From the NCBI GenBank assembly GCA_017936245.1, contig JAGBFY010000369.1, forward strand, positions 1 through 12,225: DNA of 12,225 nt, written 5' to 3'. Origin of the DNA: Kiritimatiellia bacterium (lineage in GTDB: Bacteria > Verrucomicrobiota > Kiritimatiellia > RFP12 > UBA1067). This document shows, in pieces, positions 1 through 6,651 of the stretch; position 1 is the first letter of the stretch; every line of letters begins with the position of its first letter. The translations under genes and the position numbers were made by a program. The notes beneath the pieces were generated by a model. It ran no database searches. It was given only the letters and a program-made list of their open reading frames with translations, and was not told the origin of the DNA.

Positions 1-1308
1 CGTTCCAACCGACGCGTCTATCTGCGGGAAATGCACGATGCGACCAGATGCGTCACGCTGGCGACAGATAAAATGCCGCGCTATGGCGATCGAATCGAGG
101 TCGTTGGACTGCCTGAAACAGACTTCTACCGAATCAACCTGACCGATGCGGACTGGCGTCTTATAGAATCCGGCAGCCATCCAATCAGTCAAGCAAAAGA
201 GATATCGATCGCACACCTATTAACAGATGAGCATGGTCATCCGCGCATCAATCACTCCTGCCACGGACGGCTTGTCCACATTGAAGGGCTTGTTGTTGAC
301 CAACCGAGGATCGGGGGTTTTCAAAATATCCTTACGCTGAAGGATGGCGACCTCACAATCTCCATCGAACTTACTTCGGCCAAGGACGCGCTGAAAGAGA
401 CTTCCGTCGGATGCCGGATCTCCGTCACCGGGATCTGCATCGTCGAAACGGAAACCTGGCGACCGACCGCAGGTTTCCCGCATGCTACAGGGATTGTAAT
501 CGTTCCGCGAACCGCTGAGGACATTGAAGTTCTGTCTCGTCCGCCTTGGTGGACACCTCAGCGGTTTCTTATTCTCATCCTCATCCTTTCCATTCTACTA
601 ATCGCCATCATTGGCTGGAACCGCTTTCTTCAAACCTTGGTCAAACGCAAAAGCCATCAACTCCTGCGCGAACAGCTTGCAAAAGAACGCGTTGCGTTGC
701 GCGTAAGCGAGCGTACTAACCTTGCGGTCGAACTGCATGACGCACTCTCCCAAAACCTGACTGGACTCGCGTTTCAGCTCGCAACGGCAAAAAGTGCGCT
801 TGACGCGGATCCAACCTCTCTACCCCAACATCTTGACACGGCAGAACGTATGCTCGTCTCAAGCCGTACAGAGCTCAAACGATGCCTCGCCGATCTGCGC
901 GACAACACACTTGATGAAAAGGACTTCGACTCCGCAATCCGCCGGACGCTTCTTCCGGTCGTTGGAGATGTGAAAACCATCATCTCCTTCAATGTATCAA
1001 GACAGAAACTTAATGACACTACTGCACATTCGATACTTTGCATAATCCGCGAACTTGCGGCAAATGCCGTTCTCCATGGTCACGCCACCCGACTGGATAT
1101 CCATGGCGAGACCGACGGACACAGGCTTATGTTCTCCGTTTCTGACAACGGCGGAGGATTCGATCCGTCAACCCGCCCCGGACTCGCAGAAGGACACTTT
1201 GGTCTTGACGGCATTCACGAACGCGTCGAACATCTCAATGGCGCAATTGTCATCGACTCCGCCCCTGGCCGCGGCACGTGTGTCACTATTTCGGAGATTA
1301 TCCTATGA
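1..1308 (+). CDS. Sensor histidine kinase, NarL/HisKA_3 type, 5' end cut by window edge
   Basis: The frame is open from base 1, so the true start lies outside the window; the ATG at 31 is probably internal. Numbering from that Met, residues 1-165 form a beta-rich extracytoplasmic part with OB-fold-like stretches (GDRIEVVG, GRLVHIEGLVVDQ, VGCRISVTG). One strongly hydrophobic segment follows at about 179-196, then a basic, probably coiled linker. The dimerisation/phosphoacceptor box is LAVELHDALSQ with His236 (bases 736-738), the HisKA_3 pattern. The ATPase domain shows the N box (IIRELAANAVLHG), DNGGGF, and GHFGLDGIHERVE near the end. All core elements are present, so it should be an active inner-membrane kinase that phosphorylates the next gene's product. 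The ligand is unknown. The stop overlaps the regulator start by ATGA, implying translational coupling. OB-like sensor regions of this kind are, from memory, common in Verrucomicrobia-type kinases. Confidence 0.9.
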   Translation, partial: RSNRRVYLREMHDATRCVTLATDKMPRYGDRIEVVGLPETDFYRINLTDADWRLIESGSHPISQAKEISIAHLLTDEHGHPRINHSCHGRLVHIEGLVVDQPRIGGFQNILTLKDGDLTISIELTSAKDALKETSVGCRISVTGICIVETETWRPTAGFPHATGIVIVPRTAEDIEVLSRPPWWTPQRFLILILILSILLIAIIGWNRFLQTLVKRKSHQLLREQLAKERVALRVSERTNLAVELHDALSQNLTGLAFQLATAKSALDADPTSLPQHLDTAERMLVSSRTELKRCLADLRDNTLDEKDFDSAIRRTLLPVVGDVKTIISFNVSRQKLNDTTAHSILCIIRELAANAVLHGHATRLDIHGETDGHRLMFSVSDNGGGFDPSTRPGLAEGHFGLDGIHERVEHLNGAIVIDSAPGRGTCVTISEIIL

Positions 1309-1922
1309 GCGAAAAGATCACCCTTCTGCTTGTCGACGACCATTCTATCGTCCGTATCGGCCTTAAAGCACTCATCAACTACCAGAAGGACATGTCTATC
1401 GTTGGTGAAGCCAAAAACGGTGAAGAAGCCATTCGCCTCGTACGGAAACTGCAGCCCGACGTCGTGATAATGGATCTGATGATGCCAAAGTTGAATGGAG
1501 CTGATGCGACAAAGCAGATTCTTTGCGAATACCCAAACACAAAAATCATAATTCTCACATCTTACGGGACCTCCGCCGACCTCGCCCGCGCTGTGGCAAA
1601 TGGCGCCGTAGGCGCACAGATCAAGGACGCACCGCCAGAAAACCTCCTTGCCGCAGTCCGGTCAGCAGTTCAAGGTAAGACGGCATACGCATCGGAATTG
1701 AAGCCCTTGCTTATGGAACCGCCGCCGGAACTTACGGATCTTCAGCTGAAGATGCTCGGCTCGGTGGTACGCGGCCTTTCCAACACCGAAATCGCCACAG
1801 AGTTCGGGCTGTCCTTGATTTCCACCAAGCGGAAACTTGCCGCAATCTTTTTGGCGCTCGGCGCCGCCAACCGTGCCGAAGCCGCAGGAATTGCACTTCA
1901 GAAGCATTTGCTGAAACTCTGA
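1305..1922 (+). CDS. Response regulator, NarL/FixJ type (REC + LuxR-like HTH)
   Basis: This is a 205-residue DNA-binding response regulator, the partner of the upstream kinase. The ATG at 1305 was chosen because it overlaps the kinase stop (ATGA) and has GGAG at 1293-1296 with 8-base spacing; a longer in-frame start at 1278 would add nine residues unlike any REC domain. The receiver domain spans about 4-122: acidic pair D11/D12, phosphoacceptor D57 in IMDLMMP, T85 and K107. The position usually held by the aromatic switch residue (three before the Lys) is Ala104. The C-terminal part (about 143-200) is a LuxR-type HTH (LTDLQLKMLGSVVRGLSNTEI, then ANRAEA), but its recognition-helix segment STKRKLAAIF departs from the usual TVKxH pattern. 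The targets cannot be read from the sequence. The neighbouring convergent glycan genes are possible targets, but no operator was seen. Confidence 0.93.
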   Translation: MSEKITLLLVDDHSIVRIGLKALINYQKDMSIVGEAKNGEEAIRLVRKLQPDVVIMDLMMPKLNGADATKQILCEYPNTKIIILTSYGTSADLARAVANGAVGAQIKDAPPENLLAAVRSAVQGKTAYASELKPLLMEPPPELTDLQLKMLGSVVRGLSNTEIATEFGLSLISTKRKLAAIFLALGAANRAEAAGIALQKHLLKL

Positions 1923-1949
1923 ACACCGAACAACTCTGCTATGTGATGG

Positions 1950-1984
1950 AAAAACTGCACAAATCATTCTGTTGGGATCTGTGC
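1950..1984 (-). terminator. Candidate intrinsic terminator of the minus-strand operon
   Basis: In the convergent gap, minus-strand RNA would form a stem from GCACAGATC (1984-1976) and GATTTGTGC (1965-1957): nine pairs including one G-U wobble, with a 10-base loop, followed directly by AGTTTTT (1956-1950). In plus-strand RNA the wobble becomes an A/C mismatch and no T tract follows, so the signal is directional. It lies about 30 bases past the stop of the glycoside hydrolase gene. The stem is only moderately GC-rich, so confidence is moderate. Confidence 0.6.
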
Positions 1985-2014
1985 GAATTTGTGGACGAAC
2001 CTTCAACCTGACGT

Positions 2015-3520
2015 TTATTTGAGCAGATTCAGCGCTGCGCGTTCCGTAAGGATGCAGGGCGAATCATAAACAGGGACGTTGATGTAGAACGTCTCGCCGT
2101 CAACATGCTGGACATCCTTTGCCGGAAGCTCATACACACGACCGGTAAAAAGATCTACCCACACCGGATTTTTCATTGGATTGCCGGCAACAGTGAACAC
2201 GGTTGGACGGGTTTCGAAGGAATCTCCGGAACGTTCGTAATTCACCACGGCATGGCGGCCGCGCTCCTTGTCCCTGCGGGCTTCCGTATCGCCGCATGAC
2301 CAGAACACATAGAGAGGATCGCCCTTTTTCGACCTGTACTCGTAGCTGACCACAGAGCAGTCAACATTGGTCAAGGCGGTGTCGGCTACTCTGACTACGC
2401 TGCTGTCGAATATCGATACGACGTTCTGCACGGAGTAGTAGGCGCGCTTGACCGATATGACCTTCTTTGTCTTGTTTGCTCGCAGAAGCCCCTTGCGGTT
2501 TATCTCACGTCCTTTGTGGTTGAAATCGCAGATCGTGAATACGCTCGACTCAACATCGTGTCCAAGGTCGCCAAGCATGCGGCGCATATCCCATTTCGCC
2601 TGAGAATATTCACTCCACCTTATTCCGGATAGAGCAAACTTTGTGGCGAGTTCAGAAGGACATCCATTCTCGCCCTGACGCATCTTCGCCGTGGGGTGGT
2701 ATTTTTTAAGGACAGCCTTTAGCTTTTCCACGGAATCGTACGCAGATTCCGGAGCTGGCGTATAACCATGGTAGATGAACCAGTCAAAAAGCTTCACGTC
2801 ATCGCCCATTGCGACAAGGCAGTCCTCAAAGAACTTCGGGCTGAGAGTCGCGAGAGACAGTCCGGCAAGGCGCGAATCCGGGATCACCTTGCGGATGATC
2901 TTCGCTGTGCGGATGTTGAACACGGCGATGTCCTGCGGAGTCTTCTTGATGTCATGTCCTGGAAGCGCAGGATTGGAGATGTCCGGTTCATTCCACATCG
3001 CCCAGTCGCGCACCTTGCCCTTGTAGCGGGCAGCAAGTGTTTCGACCCAGCGGTCCCACGCCTCAAGGCCCTCCTTGCTCGTGGGGAATCCGGCGCCAAG
3101 ATCCCAACCGCCCGCACCCGGATAGACGGGATTGCCATAGCTTGTCTCAAGCAGAACGTTGAGGCCCTGCGCACAGGCGTAATCGATCACCTTGTCCAGC
3201 CAGTCAAAATCGAACCTACCTGGCTCTGGCTCACAGCGCGCCCATCCCGCCTGTATGCGGATGGTCTTGATGCCCAAAGGCGCAAGATAGTCGGCATATG
3301 CCCAGAAATCCGCATAACCGCGCTCGATCGTCTCACATCCGAGAGTCCAGGCAGAATCCTCAATATCCTTCACCGAACGAGGAGCCAGCGTTCCGATCCG
3401 CTTAAGCGACACTGAAAGAGGCGATTCAACACGATCCGCCGAGACATCGATCGGCGCAATCTCAATCCCTGCAAACAGACTTCCTGCCGCAAGCACAAAA
3501 AAAGCTGTAACCTTATTCAT
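2015..3520 (-). CDS. Secreted glycoside hydrolase, clan GH-A (GH39/GH5-like)
   Basis: The product has 501 residues and probably acts outside the cytoplasm: it starts with a short signal peptide (MNKVTAFFVLAAGSLFAG, cleavage near residue 17). A TIM-barrel core follows. GIKTIRIQAGWARCEPEPG and FDFDWLDKVIDYACAQGLNV are typical of clan GH-A barrels. AMWNEPD places the acid/base at Glu178, and RQGENG offers Glu284 as the likely nucleophile. From about residue 375 on, the sequence is beta-rich and fits the accessory sandwich found in GH39-like enzymes. Substrate and exact CAZy family cannot be assigned by eye; a retaining beta-glycosidase is the best guess. The ATG has AAAGGAA about 10 bases upstream. 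It is the last gene of the minus-strand run, 63 bases after the membrane-protein gene and just before the candidate terminator. Confidence 0.85.
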   Translation of the reverse strand: MNKVTAFFVLAAGSLFAGIEIAPIDVSADRVESPLSVSLKRIGTLAPRSVKDIEDSAWTLGCETIERGYADFWAYADYLAPLGIKTIRIQAGWARCEPEPGRFDFDWLDKVIDYACAQGLNVLLETSYGNPVYPGAGGWDLGAGFPTSKEGLEAWDRWVETLAARYKGKVRDWAMWNEPDISNPALPGHDIKKTPQDIAVFNIRTAKIIRKVIPDSRLAGLSLATLSPKFFEDCLVAMGDDVKLFDWFIYHGYTPAPESAYDSVEKLKAVLKKYHPTAKMRQGENGCPSELATKFALSGIRWSEYSQAKWDMRRMLGDLGHDVESSVFTICDFNHKGREINRKGLLRANKTKKVISVKRAYYSVQNVVSIFDSSVVRVADTALTNVDCSVVSYEYRSKKGDPLYVFWSCGDTEARRDKERGRHAVVNYERSGDSFETRPTVFTVAGNPMKNPVWVDLFTGRVYELPAKDVQHVDGETFYINVPVYDSPCILTERAALNLLK

Positions 3521-3583
3521 CTACTGTTGTTCCTTTCTGATGTTTTCGCCAGATGTGTTATCCTCGACAGCAATGGAAAGCTT

Positions 3584-5344
3584 TCAATTCCGCCGAATGC
3601 AGACAAGCTTCAAAATACCGGCAAGGCAGACCAGGCATGACGCAAGAAGCGAAACCACCGCCGATGCGGATGGCACTAACGAACCTTTTTCAGGCCGAGA
3701 AGCAGGCGTTGCGCATTTAAGCAAGGCGAAACCGGCGCGCTCACGGGATGTCTTCACGAATCTTCCGTTTTGAAAATTCCAGAATGAGACCGGATTGTAC
3801 GCGCTTTTCGAAAGAGCCTCCTTCAGCCTGTTGTTGTCCCTGAACGCAGTTCCCCCTGCAAGAAGATACTCATCCTCGCCCCATTTGGAATTCGCGTCCA
3901 TCGCAAAGCCCAGTGACGCCCCTCCCGTCTCCTTCGCTATTGCGATACGTATCGTGTCGGAAGGATCTACGGCACAGTACTTGGCGTCCTCGGCAACGAG
4001 ATTGAACATATTGGCGACCAACAGAGCAGCAACAACAGCTGTCGCAACCGCAGGGATCCTGCGCATGAACCGGAACGACAGCAGTGATGCCGCACCGAAC
4101 CCGGCAAGCACGGCCACGCACCATTCCACAAGATGAACAAATTTCACCGGACAGCGTATGTAGTCACCGGCAGGAAGCATGAAAACCAGCCGGTAGAACG
4201 GCGTGAAGCCTCCGAACGCAACCAGAAGCAACACAGCGGCAGATGCCGTCCAGAACACAATCTCCGACCGGTTGTCCGCAACGGCAGACGATGAACATTC
4301 CGCGTCATCCCTTCTGCGCCTGACGCAGAACATTCCGATCACAGCAAAACAGACTGTCAGGAATCCCATGTAGAGCGAATGCTGACGGTATGGCGCCCAA
4401 CGTCCCGGCACGACCTGCATCCCGATGCGTCCACGGTACTGGTTGCGCGGGGTTATACGCACATCACTTGAAGCTCCCTTTATGTCGGGTATCAAGAACT
4501 CAAGCGTCTCGTCAGGAGGAAGACTCCAGTTCGTGCAGAACACATATCGTTTCTCACGCGACTCCGCCGCAGACGCATTATCGCCAGAGGACTTTTTCTC
4601 ACCTCCTGTCGACTCCTCGATCTGCTTGTCACGGTTGGCAGTCTGCACGAATATCGCGCTGTACAGCTGCGGCCAGCCGGCGGACACAAGAACAACCGCC
4701 GTCACCAGCACACCGAGAAGCGTCCGCACGAGGAACCTGCGACGAGAGGAGCAATCCTTCTCCAAAACCGCTGAATGCAGCAGACGGAACAGACCATAGA
4801 CAAACGCAAACGCCGTGAAAAGCAGCCATATGTCAGGCTGATGCACTCCGCCCCATGCTAGCAGACCGCCGAGGAGCACCCAGTTCAGCCACTTCCCCTT
4901 CCTTATGCAACGGTCTATCAAACCGAAACAGAAAGGAGCGCATGTCAGAAGTTCAAACCATCCCAGATGTCCAGCGGAAAACAGCGTGAAGTTGTATCCC
5001 ATGAAACCATACGCCGCACCTGCTCCATAGCAGGCGAGCGGCGGCAGACCGCGTCCCTTGAGGTAATACACGACCCCGAGCGCCGCAAGATACATCGCCA
5101 CTGCATACTGAAGCTCCTGCCACACGTACGGACCACCCAGCAGTTTATGCAACTCCCAAGGCACAAGGGAGCCGCCGCCGCAGAACTCGCGCCATTTCCG
5201 GACCATGAAATCAGCTGGATAGGTAATGCCGCAATCAGGCTGGATGAACGTCACATCCGGCGACCATACGCCCCAGAACACATACGCCATCGCCCCGGCG
5301 AACAACGCCGAGAAACCGCAAAACCACATCCATCTGCTTTTCAT
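3584..5344 (-). CDS. Polytopic membrane protein, YfhO-like (GT-C-like)
   Basis: About 586 residues with roughly 11-12 hydrophobic segments. Numbered from the GTG at 5353 (the ATG at 5344 is residue 4), these are near 10-28, 84-98, 106-124, 129-148, 157-192 (two), 208-226, 326-344, 366-384, 403-424, 433-451 and 563-585. The first extracytoplasmic loop carries QPDCGITYP, where an Asp sits in many GT-C glycosyltransferases. The stretches SLPPDETLEFLIPDIKG and RCPVKF resemble conserved spots in YfhO-type proteins. It is shorter than classical YfhO (about 850 residues). The likely role is lipid-linked sugar transfer or glycan decoration at the inner membrane; this is inference. The ATG at 5344 is preferred, with weak TGAG upstream; GTG at 5353 is the alternative. 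It lies 20 bases after the CE12 gene. Confidence 0.72.
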   Translation of the reverse strand: MKSRWMWFCGFSALFAGAMAYVFWGVWSPDVTFIQPDCGITYPADFMVRKWREFCGGGSLVPWELHKLLGGPYVWQELQYAVAMYLAALGVVYYLKGRGLPPLACYGAGAAYGFMGYNFTLFSAGHLGWFELLTCAPFCFGLIDRCIRKGKWLNWVLLGGLLAWGGVHQPDIWLLFTAFAFVYGLFRLLHSAVLEKDCSSRRRFLVRTLLGVLVTAVVLVSAGWPQLYSAIFVQTANRDKQIEESTGGEKKSSGDNASAAESREKRYVFCTNWSLPPDETLEFLIPDIKGASSDVRITPRNQYRGRIGMQVVPGRWAPYRQHSLYMGFLTVCFAVIGMFCVRRRRDDAECSSSAVADNRSEIVFWTASAAVLLLVAFGGFTPFYRLVFMLPAGDYIRCPVKFVHLVEWCVAVLAGFGAASLLSFRFMRRIPAVATAVVAALLVANMFNLVAEDAKYCAVDPSDTIRIAIAKETGGASLGFAMDANSKWGEDEYLLAGGTAFRDNNRLKEALSKSAYNPVSFWNFQNGRFVKTSRERAGFALLKCATPASRPEKGSLVPSASAVVSLLASCLVCLAGILKLVCIRRN

Positions 5345-5364
5345 GTCACGCACTCAATATCACA

Positions 5365-6141
5365 TCAATTGAAAAGTTCGGCTATCTCAAGCTTGCGCGC
5401 CTTGACATCGTCGATGAACAGTTTGGAGAAAGCCTCAGCGCCCGCTGCAATCGGATGCGTTGTATCCTTTGAGGGTTCGCCGTCCTTGCCCTTGATCATA
5501 CCGGTGGAGATCACGAAGAACTTCATAGACTCCTCCTTGCCGATCTTATTCATGAGATCACGGGTCATCTGTTTCATGTCCACATAGTCGGCCTTCAGCT
5601 CCTCGCTTAGTTCACGCATGGCGGTACGGTAGGACTGAAGGGAAATTTTGCGTTTATTAGGATTGTCGTAGAGTTTGCCGTCCTTTCCGAACGTGCCGCG
5701 CACAATCGGAGACATAAGAATCGGCTTGGCTCCCTTTGCACGAATCTCCGAAACGAACTTTCTGACGTTCTCCTTGAAGAGTCCGTCAGGAGCGGCGAAA
5801 CGCTTTTCGAGATAGAACTTCGTATTGCACTTCTGGTCATTGTGACCGAACTGGATTCCGACATAATCTCCCGGCTTGACGGCAGCAATGAGCTTTGCCC
5901 AATGACCGGCCTCGATGAAGCTTTTCGTCGAAGCTCCGCTCTTCGCGAAATTGTTCACCTTGCAGCCGGGCTTCATGGACTTCTCCAGTTCAGTACCCCA
6001 GCTCGCATAGGGAGGCCGAGGCTTACGTCCATAATCATCGAGGGTCGAGTCGCCCGCAAGAAGCAGAGTAGGGCCAGCCTCACACACAGCAGATATCATC
6101 ATTGCACCCGCAAAGATTCTGAAAACCATTTTCATGTTCAT
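5365..6141 (-). CDS. Secreted SGNH-hydrolase esterase, CE12 (rhamnogalacturonan acetylesterase-like)
   Basis: The 258-residue product begins with a signal peptide (cleavage near Ala22), so it should work in the periplasm or outside. All SGNH blocks are visible: GDST with nucleophile Ser32, the oxyanion residues Gly69 (KSGAST) and Asn101 (FGHND), and Asp226/His229 in KDTTHP. The phrase KPGDYVGIQFGHND and the SGAST-SFIEAGHW arrangement match carbohydrate esterase family 12, whose members remove acetyl groups from rhamnogalacturonan or related glycans. The actual substrate is unknown. The start has AAAGGGAA about 8 bases before the ATG. It sits 51 bases after ybeY with no terminator between, and is followed by the membrane protein and the glycoside hydrolase, which suggests shared work on an acetylated polysaccharide. 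Confidence 0.88.
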   Translation of the reverse strand: MNMKMVFRIFAGAMMISAVCEAGPTLLLAGDSTLDDYGRKPRPPYASWGTELEKSMKPGCKVNNFAKSGASTKSFIEAGHWAKLIAAVKPGDYVGIQFGHNDQKCNTKFYLEKRFAAPDGLFKENVRKFVSEIRAKGAKPILMSPIVRGTFGKDGKLYDNPNKRKISLQSYRTAMRELSEELKADYVDMKQMTRDLMNKIGKEESMKFFVISTGMIKGKDGEPSKDTTHPIAAGAEAFSKLFIDDVKARKLEIAELFN

Positions 6142-6192
6142 TTTGTTTCCCTTTCAATTGTCTTCATTGATTGTTTCTTCGCAAAATTCCTG

Positions 6193-6651
6193 TCACGCGC
6201 ACGGGAGCGCACGTAGCCATCCCAGTTCACGGCGGCGCATTGCGCGGTAATCCTTTTCAGAATGGTCGTCTGCACCTGAAAGATGATCCATGCCGTGCGC
6301 GACATACAGCAGAAGTTCCTTCGCCGCGCTCCAGCCATTCCTTTTAGGCGCGGCGCGGAGCGCCTGATCGACATTGACGAAAAGCTCTCCGTACAGACCC
6401 GGTTCTTCGGGCGGTATGGAATCGTAGGCCTGCGTGACGACGTCAGTCGCACCCTCGATGCCCATTATGGCACGGTGAGTCTCGTCTGAGCCGGCGTCAT
6501 CGACAAGATGTATCACGACTTCATACCATACCGGATTGCCTATCCGCTCCCTGGAGCGGGCGGCGAAGAACTCCGCCGCCGCTTTCAGCTCCCGCTTTCC
6601 GAAACCGAACGAGGACGGAACGCGTCCGTTTATGACAATCTCGGGCGTCAC
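6193..6651 (-). CDS. ybeY: Endoribonuclease / rRNA maturation factor YbeY
   Basis: 152 residues, the normal size for YbeY, a zinc-dependent cytoplasmic factor in 16S rRNA 3'-end maturation and ribosome quality control. The metal motif is near the C-terminus: HGMDHLSGADDH with His119, His123 and probably His130. The spacing to the third His is one residue longer than the common HGxxHLxGYDH; an Asp at 128/129 could be the ligand instead. TDVVTQAYDS and GELFVNVDQA correspond to the conserved central strands, and the tail YRAMRRRELGW is typical. The start is GTG (6649-6651), overlapping the EF-G stop as GTGA, so translation is probably coupled. No other start suits the family length. The pairing with an EF-G gene puts two ribosome-related functions together. 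Confidence 0.93.
   Translation of the reverse strand: MTPEIVINGRVPSSFGFGKRELKAAAEFFAARSRERIGNPVWYEVVIHLVDDAGSDETHRAIMGIEGATDVVTQAYDSIPPEEPGLYGELFVNVDQALRAAPKRNGWSAAKELLLYVAHGMDHLSGADDHSEKDYRAMRRRELGWLRALPCA

Noticed and set aside
1278..1304. Upstream in-frame start extending the response regulator by nine residues
   Set aside because: The added residues do not fit a REC domain; the ATG at 1305 has a good Shine-Dalgarno and the coupling overlap.
2768..3415. 215-codon + strand frame opposite the glycoside hydrolase gene
   Set aside because: The minus strand encodes a signal peptide and the catalytic NEP motif here; the opposite frame has no motif and no ribosome binding site.
3576..3585. Perfect palindrome GAAAGCTTTC at the end of the membrane-protein gene
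   Set aside because: It has no loop, partly lies in the stop-codon region and has no partner site; probably coincidental.
6138..6167. Nine-codon upstream reading frame (MKTIERETK) ending in an ATGA overlap with the CE12 start
   Set aside because: It has no Shine-Dalgarno and no codon pattern of a leader peptide; such a short frame can arise by chance.
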